From: CALINF01 sp039980455
GTDB taxonomy: Bacteria; Pseudomonadota; Gammaproteobacteria; Pseudomonadales; Halieaceae
Assembly: GCA_039980455.1 (NCBI GenBank)
Contig: JBDXCG010000003.1
Location: forward strand, 992,001-1,056,000
DNA length: 64,000 bases
Direction of reading: 5' to 3'
Shown here: positions 32,789 through 41,570 of the stretch, piece after piece
How positions within the stretch are numbered: the first letter of the stretch is position 1
Layout of the letters: each line of letters opens with the position of its first letter
Translations under genes and position numbers: made by a program
The notes under the pieces: model-generated
What the model was told of the DNA's origin: nothing
Seen by the model: only the letters and a program-made list of their open reading frames with translations
Database searches by the model: none

Positions 32789-34090
32789 ATGGATATGCGA
32801 TCAACCTCTAGTGACGAGCAAGAACTGGAGCTTCTGTTTAGCGAGTCGAGAAAACACCCACTGCTTAGCGCTGTCCAGGAACGTGAAACGGACGGGCGCA
32901 AATGGGAGGCTGTCGAAAAGCTGCAGCAGGCGCTTATTACTGACAAGCGCTCGCGTAGCTTCCTCAATACATGGGCACAACACTGCACAGATTCTCCACC
33001 AGAAATAGCCCAGTTTGAAAATCGCGACTTACACTTCATTTTGCGTCGAGAGCTTACCGGCTACCTTACAGGCGGCGCTCAGGTAAGCGGCTTGGAGCCG
33101 TTTATCACCAACAGCGGCCCGCAGCAAACTATCAAAGCGATCACGCCGCACCTGCAAGCTCTTACAATGCCATCTAGCCTGGTTGTGGGCTTAGCCGGCG
33201 TTATCATGCGCAAGAACGGTAGATCTATCGCCTGTAGCGTGGCAGACGCGCTGCAGGAGTGGGAGCAGCAATGGCCTGCTACTGACCAACAACATGGGCA
33301 AGGCCTTCCAAAGGCGCGGTTGAACGAAATCTCCAAGCTACTCACCCAGTATTCTCACGCACGCGACGTACTGACCATGCATAATTTGCGACTGGTGTTC
33401 TCGATTGCAGGAAAACACAAGGGCAAGGGGGTTGCCTACTTGGACCTCATACAAGAAGGCACGCTGGGACTGATCCGTGCAGCTGAAAAATATGAGTACA
33501 AGAAAGGTTTTCGCTTCAGCACCTACTGCTACAACTGGATTACCCAGTCTGTGAGGCGCTACCTCGGTGACACCGGCGGTATGATCCGCTATCCAACCCA
33601 CGTGCAAGAGCAAGTGGGTAAACTTTATCGCGAACGTTTGCAGGGAATCGCGCAGAATGGCGCAGAGCCCTCTGACAGCACACTGGCTAAAGCCACAGGC
33701 ATCAGTCTAGCCAAGACACGTAACCTGCTGCAGTTGCGCAGTATCGGCGCCTCACTCGACTCACCACAGTTTGATGATGATGGCGACACGTTATTGGATA
33801 GCACCGCAGGCGGCCCTTTTGAAGCGACCTCCTCCGAAGCGGATAACGACTCTTTACAGCGTTGCCTACTGCGTGAAATGAAGGTTCTAGAGCCTGCTGA
33901 AAAAGAAGTCGTGATTGCTCGCTGGGGACTCCATCAGGGGCCACCCCTGAGCCGAGCAGAGATAGCCGACAAGTTGGCTGTTAGTCGAGAATGGGTGCGT
34001 CAGTTAGAGCGCTCGGCGCTAAAAAAGCTATCCCACTCCGAAAACATTATTGGTGCGTTTGAAGACTACGGCAATGCATCGTCTATGTAG
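32789..34090 (+). CDS. Sigma-70 family RNA polymerase sigma factor (group 2-like)
   Basis: 433 residues, AGGAG 8 bases before ATG. Seen: a region 1.2-like start (LELLFSESRKHPLLS, about 13-27), a long non-conserved stretch (about 60-180), region 2 with NLRLVFSIAGKHKGKG, DLIQEGTLGLIRAAEKYEYKKG and RFSTYCYNWITQSVRR (about 199-257), and the region 4 helix-turn-helix LSRAEIADKLAVSREWVRQLERSALKKL (about 387-414). It is not RpoD, RpoS or RpoH by length and sequence, so it is an extra, probably condition-specific factor. Divergent from the LitR-like regulator, which probably controls it. Confidence 0.9.
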   Translation: MDMRSTSSDEQELELLFSESRKHPLLSAVQERETDGRKWEAVEKLQQALITDKRSRSFLNTWAQHCTDSPPEIAQFENRDLHFILRRELTGYLTGGAQVSGLEPFITNSGPQQTIKAITPHLQALTMPSSLVVGLAGVIMRKNGRSIACSVADALQEWEQQWPATDQQHGQGLPKARLNEISKLLTQYSHARDVLTMHNLRLVFSIAGKHKGKGVAYLDLIQEGTLGLIRAAEKYEYKKGFRFSTYCYNWITQSVRRYLGDTGGMIRYPTHVQEQVGKLYRERLQGIAQNGAEPSDSTLAKATGISLAKTRNLLQLRSIGASLDSPQFDDDGDTLLDSTAGGPFEATSSEADNDSLQRCLLREMKVLEPAEKEVVIARWGLHQGPPLSRAEIADKLAVSREWVRQLERSALKKLSHSENIIGAFEDYGNASSM

Positions 34091-34103
34091 CGCCAATTGG
34101 GGA

Positions 34104-34994
34104 TTAAACAAGCGTCGCTAGCGCAGAGTCCAGATCTGCGTACTGAAACGCGTAGCCTTCATTTTGCAGTCTATTGGGAAGCACACGCTGCCCTTGAACG
34201 AGCAGTTCATCGGCCATCTCACCAACCAGAAGGCGCATCACTCCAGCGGGCATGGGCAACGTAATCCAGGTTCGCAGATGCGCTTGCAGCGCTTGGCAAA
34301 ACCCTTTGCTGGTGACTGGCTCGGGCGCTGTGACATTAAACACACCGTCAACATCGTTGCGTTCCAGCAAGAATAGTATTGCACCGACCACGTCGCGCCG
34401 ATGAATCCAGCTCAAATACTGATCGCCTGAGCCGATCCAATTCGCCACACCCATTCGAAATGGCTTCGCCATCTCTACAAAGGCCCCGCCGTCACTATCG
34501 AGTACAACGCCTAGCCTCACTAGGCACAAACGAATGCCCATTGCTTCTACCGCGGATGCCTCACGCTCCCAATCGCCACATAGCTGCGCGGAAAAGCCTT
34601 CCCCTTGATCGGCACTTTCATCAAGCTTCTCTGCGCCGCGCGCCCCGTAGTAGCCAATGGCACTACCAGACACTAAGACTGACGGTTTGACCTGCAGACG
34701 ACGGCATAATGCAACGACACTCGCCGTTGTCTCTAAACGGCTATCAACAATTGTTTTCTTGTAGCGTGTGGACCAGCGCTTGTCAGCGAGCGACGCCCCC
34801 GCCAGATTGACTATCGCATCGACGTTGGCTGAATCTGGAATCTCATCCAGTGACTTTAGAAACGTTGTCGACCGCTCTCCCTCAGAAGATAATGCCTGGC
34901 GTGTAAGCACGAGTAGCTCGTGGCCCGCGTCGGATAGCACTTGCTGCAGCATCGAGCCTATAAAACCTGTGCCACCTGTTATTAGAATGCGCAT
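34104..34994 (-). CDS. TIGR01777-family NAD(P)-dependent epimerase (YfcH/SDR39U-type)
   Basis: 296 residues. Rossmann motif ILITGGTGFIGSMLQ, NLAGASLADKRWSTRYK (the TIGR01777 signature), the YYGARG catalytic-Tyr region, and DUF1731-like C-terminus (LPMPAGVMRLLVGEMADELLVQGQRVLP). The family's cellular substrate is not settled. Convergent with the sigma factor gene (13-base gap) and divergent from sirtuin-phrB; homologues often sit next to photolyase genes. Confidence 0.9.
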   Translation of the reverse strand: MRILITGGTGFIGSMLQQVLSDAGHELLVLTRQALSSEGERSTTFLKSLDEIPDSANVDAIVNLAGASLADKRWSTRYKKTIVDSRLETTASVVALCRRLQVKPSVLVSGSAIGYYGARGAEKLDESADQGEGFSAQLCGDWEREASAVEAMGIRLCLVRLGVVLDSDGGAFVEMAKPFRMGVANWIGSGDQYLSWIHRRDVVGAILFLLERNDVDGVFNVTAPEPVTSKGFCQALQAHLRTWITLPMPAGVMRLLVGEMADELLVQGQRVLPNRLQNEGYAFQYADLDSALATLV

Positions 34995-35086
34995 AATGCT
35001 CTCTGATGTTGTCCGTTATGCTTCAATGTACGGTTGTAGTTGCTAGCGGATCAATCCCACTTGGCTTTGCGCACGTATCTGACCTT

Positions 35087-35956
35087 ATGACGCCCTATTT
35101 AAGCAGAAGCAGCAATACCCGCAACAGCGAAGCTGATCGATTAGCTGCGTTCATGGACGAGCATCCGCGGCTCACAATCTTAACAGGCGCGGGTATCAGC
35201 GCCGACTCTGGCATTCCAACCTATAGGGATGCCAACGGACAGTGGTTGCCTGCAACACCCATACAACATCAGGAGTTTATCGCAGACGCTAGTAAGCGAC
35301 AGCGCTATTGGTCGCGATCTTTAGTTGGCTGGCCAGCGATTCGCGATGCCCGCCCTAACGCAGCGCACCACGCTCTGACCCAACTAGAGGCCATGGGTCG
35401 GATTGAACTGCTGATAACGCAGAATGTAGACCGGCTGCATCAACGCGCCGGCAGCATCAACGTTGTTGATCTACATGGTCGACTGGACCGGGTGATTTGC
35501 TTGAGTTGTGACGCGAATATCTCACGACAACAGATGCAACTCGAGTTAGAAGCTCTGAACCGCGATTTGAAGCAGAGCAGCATTCTGCCCAGGCCGGATG
35601 GCGATGCCGACATTCCCGATGCACTCGTATCGCAGGTTACTGTTCCCTCCTGCAAACAGTGCTCAGGAACCCTGATGCCCGATGTGGTGTTCTTTGGCGG
35701 TACAGTGCCAAAACCTCGGGTAGAACATTGTATGAACGCTGTAGATAACTGCGATGCACTGGTGATAATCGGAAGCTCTCTAACAGTTTACTCCGGTTTT
35801 CGCTTCTGCCGCCGAGCCAGCGCACTGAATAAACCACTGATACTCATCAACCCGGGCTCGACGCGGGCAGACAATCTGGCTGAGCACAAATTTACGTCTG
35901 ACTGTGCAACCTTGCTAGAGCAATCCATCGAACAACTCAGAGTGTGGCATGACTGA
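35087..35956 (+). CDS. NAD-dependent protein deacylase, sirtuin (SIR2 class II/SIRT4-like)
   Basis: 289 residues from ATG 35087; a longer frame from 35006 would leave only 11 bases to the divergent gene, so it is rejected. Seen: NAD site TILTGAGISADSGIPTYRD, TQNVDRLHQRAGS with catalytic His in DLHGRLDRVICLSC, paired zinc cysteines (CLSCD and CKQC), and PDVVFFGGTVP, VIIGSSLTV. The family removes lysine acyl groups from proteins, coupling acylation to NAD status. Its end overlaps the phrB start by 8 bases, so the two are co-translated. Confidence 0.9.
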   Translation: MTPYLSRSSNTRNSEADRLAAFMDEHPRLTILTGAGISADSGIPTYRDANGQWLPATPIQHQEFIADASKRQRYWSRSLVGWPAIRDARPNAAHHALTQLEAMGRIELLITQNVDRLHQRAGSINVVDLHGRLDRVICLSCDANISRQQMQLELEALNRDLKQSSILPRPDGDADIPDALVSQVTVPSCKQCSGTLMPDVVFFGGTVPKPRVEHCMNAVDNCDALVIIGSSLTVYSGFRFCRRASALNKPLILINPGSTRADNLAEHKFTSDCATLLEQSIEQLRVWHD

Positions 35957-37403
35957 ACAACCCCCCATTATCTATTGGTACCGGCAGGATCTTAGAACAC
36001 ATGATCTACCCGGCCTGCTTCAAGCGGCGCAATCGGGGCGACCCGTATTGCCTGTGTTCATTCTCGACGACGATACACCCGGACACTGGCGACTCGGTAG
36101 TGCCAGTCGCTGGTGGCTACACCATAGTCTGGCGGCGTTAGCAAAAGAGCTGGATGACTTGGGTGGCAAGCTCATACTCAAACGCGGTAATGCCCAAGAA
36201 GTACTACAAGATCTATTGGCTGAAACAGGTGCAGATAGTATTTATTGTTCGCGCAGCTACACGCCTTGGGCCGAACAGCAGGAAGAGGCACTGCATGCAG
36301 CGCTGAGTAGCTCGGGAACAGTATTTAAACGCTTCGCCGGTGCTCTTTTGTTCGAACCGGGTAGCGTGCTCACACAGACCGGGCAACCCTACAAAGTGTT
36401 TACGCCGTTCTGGCGGGCCTGTCGTAACTTACCTGCCCCGCCGTCGCCGCGAGCGCTCTCTTCAGAGATCTGTTGGCACTCTTATGCTGAGGAGGCACTG
36501 CAACTGGATGCACTATCGCTACTTCCACAGAAGCCAGATTGGGCTGCGTCATGGAATGACCTCTGGACACCAGGAAGCGCTGGCGCAGAGAAGGCTCTGG
36601 ATAGCTTTCTGGCGGATCAGGTAATTCATTATTCTGAGGGGCGTGACCACCCCGCCATGAAGGCGACTTCTCATCTTTCGCCTCACCTTACGTTTGGAGA
36701 AATCTCACCGCGCGTCATTTGGCAACGCTCACTACACTGCAGCGAGGCCTTTCCAGAGCGTCGAGCACACGTAGACAAATTCCTCAGTGAGGTAGGCTGG
36801 CGAGAATTCTCGTACCAACTGCTGGTGCATTTCCCCCACATACCTGAAAAACCATTCAAGGAGCAGTTTGAAGCCTTTCCGTGGTTAGGGTCACAGCAGA
36901 CCCTCAGCCAATGGCAGAGAGGAAACACCGGCTATCCGATTGTCGATGCGGGTATGCGCGAGTTGTGGGCAACAGGCTACATGCACAACCGAGTCCGAAT
37001 GGTTGTTGCCTCATTCCTGTCAAAACATCTGCTCACACACTGGCGGGAGGGAGAAAACTGGTTCTGGGACACACTGGTTGACGCTGATCTTGCCAACAAT
37101 GCGTGTAGCTGGCAGTGGGTGGCAGGTAGTGGCGCTGATTCCTCACCCTACTTTCGAATTTTCAATCCTGTTGCTCAGGGCGAGAAATTTGATAAGGGAG
37201 GCGCATACACGCGCCACTGGGTACCCGAACTTCGCGAAATGCCAAACAAGTATCTGCACAAACCGTGGGAAGCCCCTGCTGAAGTTCTACATGACGCCAA
37301 TGTCAGCCTAGGAGAAACCTACCCCGAGCCTATTGTCGATCACAGAGCCGCGCGTGAAGCCGCACTGGCAGCATACGGCTCGATCAGGAACAACGAACAG
37401 TAG
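35949..37403 (+). CDS. phrB: Deoxyribodipyrimidine photolyase (CPD class I)
   Basis: 484 residues. N-terminal antenna-cofactor domain begins PPIIYWYRQDLRTHDLPGL. The C-terminal FAD domain has YPIVDAGMRELWATGYMHNRVRMVVASF, HWREGENWFWDTLVDADLANN and WQWVAGSGADSSPYFRIFNP, with the Trp chain positions visible. It repairs cyclobutane pyrimidine dimers using blue light. Overlap with the sirtuin stop (ATGACTGA) shows one operon. Fits a sun-exposed surface-water habitat together with uvrC and the LitR-like regulator. Confidence 0.96.
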   Translation: MTEQPPIIYWYRQDLRTHDLPGLLQAAQSGRPVLPVFILDDDTPGHWRLGSASRWWLHHSLAALAKELDDLGGKLILKRGNAQEVLQDLLAETGADSIYCSRSYTPWAEQQEEALHAALSSSGTVFKRFAGALLFEPGSVLTQTGQPYKVFTPFWRACRNLPAPPSPRALSSEICWHSYAEEALQLDALSLLPQKPDWAASWNDLWTPGSAGAEKALDSFLADQVIHYSEGRDHPAMKATSHLSPHLTFGEISPRVIWQRSLHCSEAFPERRAHVDKFLSEVGWREFSYQLLVHFPHIPEKPFKEQFEAFPWLGSQQTLSQWQRGNTGYPIVDAGMRELWATGYMHNRVRMVVASFLSKHLLTHWREGENWFWDTLVDADLANNACSWQWVAGSGADSSPYFRIFNPVAQGEKFDKGGAYTRHWVPELREMPNKYLHKPWEAPAEVLHDANVSLGETYPEPIVDHRAAREAALAAYGSIRNNEQ

Positions 37404-37454
37404 AGTGAGCGGCCTTAGGGGATAGCTCTAGCCCGCAGGCGCTTAGCGCCCTCG

Positions 37455-38534
37455 CTAACCGCCTAGCTGGTGAATCACGAAGCGAGCACCCGCTTTTCCA
37501 GACACTTCGAGTTTACATTCGCTCCACCCCGGCGGAACTTTCCAAGGGTCCAGGCTCGGGTAGGAAAGATTACGATTACCTTGCAGACAATCTAGCAATA
37601 CCGAATCCACTTTGCCGCGCGCATTGGTCAAAGAAAACAAATTACGACTCAGCCTTGTTTCCCAAGCGCCGGGGCCATTGCGGTAAATCGGTGTTAGCTC
37701 TCCATCTATAGTGACATCTGGGTTGGCACGAAAGGCAAGCATCGCCGCATCATGAGCCTCCCCGGCCCGGTTGGATACATCGGAGCCAGGCCCAAGCAAC
37801 TGAATTTTACGCAGAGTTACTTCGGCGTCTCCCATCATCATTTTCTGCAGCTGTAGCGCGTGCACGCGCTCCATCATCAACAGCAGCTGACCACTTTCGA
37901 TATAGGGGTTATCGAAATTATTTCGATCCGCGAGCCCTTGAAACTCCAACGCACGAGACAAGTGCTGTAATTCTGCCGCAGAATCATCCCAGCGACTTGA
38001 GATTGACGCAGCGAGGGTTTGAAACTTCACCTCCTCAAATGCGTTTCTGCCAGGCCGACCCCGGAGCTTGGCAGCAATGTCGAACGCCGCGTCATAATCG
38101 TTCTGCCCAAACTTATCCCACGCCTCTTGATACTGGGAGGCGAATGCGTCAGACATAACGCGGGGCTTATCCAGTATCCACGTGTAGAAAATCGGCCCTA
38201 CCGTGACCTTTACGGGAGTGTTTCCGCGCATGGCTGGCGAGTAGCGCAGTGAGGTTACTTGCGCCGTGATAGCGCTCTCAACAGCTGCTACACCGTTGGA
38301 GCTGTGTATCTTGAGGTTTGCTACAACACCGTCGGTACCAATGTCGTAGGTATAAACCAGCCAGGCTTCTTCGGTATAGGAGTCGTTAAGAGATGGCGTT
38401 GTTGATTGATTGGTATTGAGGTTCACCGGCGGTTTGAATCCACCCTGAGCAAAACCCAGCGAACTTGCCATCATTATTGCTATGGCTACCAATATCGGAA
38501 ACACAATCCCTGTGTTGTAACGCGTACGCTTCAT
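37455..38534 (-). CDS. Secreted protein with TonB-C-like domain, unrecognised otherwise
   Basis: 359 residues with a Sec signal (PILVAIAIMMASSLGFAQ). Residues about 50-115 resemble a TonB_C fold (AWLVYTYDIGTDGVVANLKIHSSNGVAAVESAI, LRYSPAMRGNTPVKVTVGPIFYTW), without a TonB membrane anchor or Pro-rich spacer. The rest contains helical segments that look like divergent TPR (DKFGQNDYDAAFDIAAKLRGR), and ends with CKLEVSGKAGARFVIH. Periplasmic; function unknown. It lies 101 bases downstream of the Ser/Thr kinase gene and may be part of its unit. Confidence 0.7.
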   Translation of the reverse strand: MKRTRYNTGIVFPILVAIAIMMASSLGFAQGGFKPPVNLNTNQSTTPSLNDSYTEEAWLVYTYDIGTDGVVANLKIHSSNGVAAVESAITAQVTSLRYSPAMRGNTPVKVTVGPIFYTWILDKPRVMSDAFASQYQEAWDKFGQNDYDAAFDIAAKLRGRPGRNAFEEVKFQTLAASISSRWDDSAAELQHLSRALEFQGLADRNNFDNPYIESGQLLLMMERVHALQLQKMMMGDAEVTLRKIQLLGPGSDVSNRAGEAHDAAMLAFRANPDVTIDGELTPIYRNGPGAWETRLSRNLFSLTNARGKVDSVLLDCLQGNRNLSYPSLDPWKVPPGWSECKLEVSGKAGARFVIHQLGG

Positions 38535-38635
38535 ATAACAACCTTGATGTTGACGCTAGTGCAGAGCAAGTAGTGTAGCAGCGGATTGACCCGTTGGACA
38601 AAATCGCCCATACGAGCTGTGACATACCTAATTTG

Positions 38636-41083
38636 CTAATAGGCGCCTAAGCGCCGACGGGAACCCGCCTTGGTTGTTTCGATTTCTTGCGCCAAGGCTG
38701 CCCAATTATCGCTGGGGGCCAACGACTGCCCTTGCGAGACGGTGGCCAGAGCAGCATCGTAATCCTCGTCCTGTAATTGTTGCCTGGCTACGTCCGCATA
38801 AGCGGAGATCAAGGCCACTTTAAGGCTTTGTGTAGGTTCCAATTCAGGGTATTCGGCCACCAGTTGATCGTAATTGTTGCGAGCAACACTCAAATCGCCG
38901 ATGGCAATCGCGCGGGTTGCATCACTCGCAAGGGTCTCGGCCTCTTTCATTTGCTCGGCCACCTCGGACTGCTTGTCTTGCCACTGAGATTCCAGCGCTG
39001 GAAGTTCATCCAACAATGCCTGACTAGTGCTGTCATCCGGATTAAGGGCAATAGCGTCTTCCAGCAGTGTCTGAGCCTGGTCAAAGTCACCCTTGTTCAG
39101 CGCAGCTCTGGCGGCAGCTTCCAGACCAGCCAGAGACTGGGCCAAGCCATCGTTGGCAACGGAGGAACCGGGTGCTTGCTCTAGAATAGCTTGATAGGCT
39201 TGTGCAGCATCGGCAAATTGATCTTTGCGTAATAAACTGCCGGCGCTGTTGAGCGCCGTTGTTAATTGCCTGTTCTGGCTCCATGCCAACTCGATTTCGG
39301 GCAATTTTTCTAATAGCTCGGCGATCTCCGTACGCTCAGGCACCAGCCGGCTCGCTTCACTTAGCGTTTTAGCCACCTCACTGAATTCGCCCTGCTTCAT
39401 GGCATCTCGTGCGGTAAGGAGCAGTTCATCTACTGCAGAATCGAGTGACTCCCTCGCCATGACATTTTCAGGATAGATTGCCAGTACAGAGGCAAAATCC
39501 TTGGCTGCGCCAACGTAATCGCCTTGAGCGATCAATTGCTGTCCATCTTGCAACATGCCAAGCGCTTCTTCAGGGCTCAGCCACTGTTCTTCAAGCTCCA
39601 CAATACTGGCAACTTTGTCATCGATATCAGTTCGCTTTGGCGCTAATTGTTTAGCGCTCTCCAACGCGGACGTCGCTGCCTTGAACTGGCCCATTGCCGC
39701 CGCTTCGTCAGCAACAGCAAAATAGTAAGTGACTAATTGAGAAACGCCTGCCGTTGCTCTGGCATTGCCAGGGTCCTTGCTCAGGACATCACTCAGTATT
39801 TCATTTGCCTGAGACGCGCGTACCGGATTTGCGTTAGCTTCCGCCAGCGCGATATCGGCTTTGGCAAGACGCTCATCTACATAAGCCTTAAGTTCCTCTG
39901 CACTCATTGAGCCGTCGTCTTTGGAAAACAGCCCACTAATATTGGTCATCTCACTCAGCGGCTTGCCTTGCGATACCGTATAGCCGGCTAAGCCAGCAGC
40001 GCCTACCACCAGAAATGCTCCGGTCACGAGCGCTGCTTTGGCAACGGGAAAACTCCCCGTTTCGCCACCAGAGGATCTCTGCTCAGTACGGATACCACTC
40101 ACGAGAGAATCCGGACTGGATGTATCGTGAAGCTTGTAAGGGCGAGAGGGCCGCGAGGGCTGACTGACCTGGGTAGCGCCCGTCCAGGCGGCCGAGGTTT
40201 TCATCTCGTCCTCCTCTTCGTCGATTTCCGCTGCTGCCTGTACCGTACCTGGGTCTACCGTGGTTAATATTGCTTCATCATCAAACTGCGATCGCACTTC
40301 GGTCAGTGCAGCGAACATCTCGCGGCCTGTCTGAAAGCGGTCGTCGGCTTCCTTAGCCAATGCTTTGTTGAGGAAGGGTTGATAGGCTTTCAGCTCTTCC
40401 GGTAATGTGGGAATCGGGTCGGTAAGGTGTTTCACCGCCGTACTGACAGCCGAATCAGAATCGTAGGGGAGCTTCTTTGTTAGCATCTCGAAAAAGAGCA
40501 CTGCCAGCGCGTAGATGTCAGAACGACCGTCTACCTCTACACCTTTGGCCTGCTCTGGGCTCATATAACTGGGAGTGCCCACCATGAGGCCGGTCTGGGT
40601 CATCTGAGTACCCGAATTAGCTGCCTTGGCGATGCCGAAGTCTGCCAGCACGTAATCCGCCTCGGAGCGAATCATGATATTGCTGGGTTTGATATCGCGA
40701 TGGACATAGCCCTTGCTAGACGCATAATCGAGCGCTTCGCACATCTGCTCCATCACGTCATAGATTGTGGCCTGGGTCATGGAACCACGAATAGTGTCGG
40801 CGAGGTCGCCACCACTGAGTAATTCCATCGCTATGTAATTAAGCGAATCGTAGGAATTTACGTCGTAGATTTGCAGAATATGCGGGTGCACCAGCCGCGC
40901 TGAAATGCGCGCCTCTCGGATAAACCGCTCTGCGAAAGATTCGTCTGAATTTAAAGAGGTATCCATAACCTTGATCGCCACCTCGCGATCCAGGTTCAGG
41001 TGTAGCGCACGAAACACCGTGGCCATGCCGCCCCGGCCCAGCCGTTCGTATACCTCGTAACCGGGAATTTCAAAATCTGCCAT
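38636..41083 (-). CDS. Membrane Ser/Thr protein kinase (PknB/STK type) with repeat-rich extracytoplasmic part
   Basis: 815 residues. Complete Hanks-type kinase: G-loop LGRGGMATVF (15-24), Lys38 in VAIKVM, catalytic HRDIKPSN (128-135), DFG at 148-150, GTPSYMSPEQ. After a linker comes one membrane segment (KAALVTGAFLVVGAAGLAGYT, about 350-370), then about 440 residues of Ala/Asp/Gln-rich helical repeats resembling TPRs (DYVGAAKDFASVLAIYPEN, QFADAAQAYQAILEQAPG, DFDQAQTLLEDAIALNPD). The repeats face the periplasm and could sense envelope partners. Kinase domain cytoplasmic. No matching phosphatase gene is adjacent. Confidence 0.92.
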   Translation of the reverse strand: MADFEIPGYEVYERLGRGGMATVFRALHLNLDREVAIKVMDTSLNSDESFAERFIREARISARLVHPHILQIYDVNSYDSLNYIAMELLSGGDLADTIRGSMTQATIYDVMEQMCEALDYASSKGYVHRDIKPSNIMIRSEADYVLADFGIAKAANSGTQMTQTGLMVGTPSYMSPEQAKGVEVDGRSDIYALAVLFFEMLTKKLPYDSDSAVSTAVKHLTDPIPTLPEELKAYQPFLNKALAKEADDRFQTGREMFAALTEVRSQFDDEAILTTVDPGTVQAAAEIDEEEDEMKTSAAWTGATQVSQPSRPSRPYKLHDTSSPDSLVSGIRTEQRSSGGETGSFPVAKAALVTGAFLVVGAAGLAGYTVSQGKPLSEMTNISGLFSKDDGSMSAEELKAYVDERLAKADIALAEANANPVRASQANEILSDVLSKDPGNARATAGVSQLVTYYFAVADEAAAMGQFKAATSALESAKQLAPKRTDIDDKVASIVELEEQWLSPEEALGMLQDGQQLIAQGDYVGAAKDFASVLAIYPENVMARESLDSAVDELLLTARDAMKQGEFSEVAKTLSEASRLVPERTEIAELLEKLPEIELAWSQNRQLTTALNSAGSLLRKDQFADAAQAYQAILEQAPGSSVANDGLAQSLAGLEAAARAALNKGDFDQAQTLLEDAIALNPDDSTSQALLDELPALESQWQDKQSEVAEQMKEAETLASDATRAIAIGDLSVARNNYDQLVAEYPELEPTQSLKVALISAYADVARQQLQDEDYDAALATVSQGQSLAPSDNWAALAQEIETTKAGSRRRLGAY

Positions 41084-41315
41084 TGCTAGCGTTTCACTAT
41101 CATCCTTGGTAGTGCTCTCAGTATAGATGTTTATCCTTCAAGGAAAAGGAATTTATACCATAGAATCAATAAACTAGAACGGGTTCTGGATTAAAGCGAT
41201 AAACAAGGGGTGTAGGCATAGCGTGACTATGCCCACGTGAGGAGATCGCGGCTAATTATGGGGCCACGCGCCGGACGGCGTTGACGGTAACCGCGTCCGG
41301 GGATACTACTGAATA

Positions 41316-41389
41316 TGGAGGCTCGGGTCGGAATCGAACCGGCGTAGACGGATTTGCAATCCGCTGCATCACCACTCTGCCACCGAGCC
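41316..41389 (-). tRNA. tRNA-Cys (anticodon GCA)
   Basis: Minus-strand cloverleaf: acceptor GGCTCGG/CCGAGCC, discriminator T, encoded CCA, anticodon loop TTGCAAA (GCA). 74 bases. 12 bases downstream of tRNA-Gly, same transcript. The 232-base stretch from here to the kinase start (41084-41315) holds two hairpins without T-tracts (CCGGACG...CGTCCGG near 41270-41301 and GGCATAG...CTATGCC near 41214-41234) and no gene. Confidence 0.97.
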
Positions 41390-41401
41390 TAAAAGAGAAA
41401 A

Positions 41402-41477
41402 TGGAGCGGGAAACGAGATTCGAACTCGCGACCTCAACCTTGGCAAGGTTGCGCTCTACCAACTGAGCTATTCCCGC
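41402..41477 (-). tRNA. tRNA-Gly (anticodon GCC)
   Basis: Minus-strand cloverleaf: acceptor GCGGGAA/TTCCCGC, discriminator T, encoded CCA, anticodon stem CAACC/GGTTG around TTGCCAA (GCC). 76 bases. Lies after pgsA as in E. coli (uvrC-pgsA-glyW-cysT). Confidence 0.98.
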
Positions 41478-41498
41478 ACTCCTTTCGAAGAGGCGCCT

Positions 41499-41526
41499 AT
41501 TCTAGTGATCGCGAGTCGGCTGTCAA
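41499..41526 (-). promoter_or_regulatory. Sigma-70 promoter of the tRNA-Gly/tRNA-Cys unit
   Basis: Minus strand: consensus -35 TTGACA (41521-41526), 16-base spacer, -10 TAGAAT (41499-41504), then a GC-rich discriminator (AGGCGCC) before tRNA-Gly. This is the form of a stringently controlled stable-RNA promoter. Confidence 0.85.
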
Positions 41527-41570
41527 GAAAAAGCGCAGGAAAATCTCTTAACTGGCTGAATTAAAAAGAA

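Noticed and set aside
41214..41301. Two hairpins between tRNA-Cys and the kinase gene as terminators
   Set aside because: Stems are good but no T-tract follows on either strand; they may be RNA processing structures only.
41256..41466. Short frames on both strands over the tRNA-Cys/tRNA-Gly region
   Set aside because: They are translations of tRNA genes.
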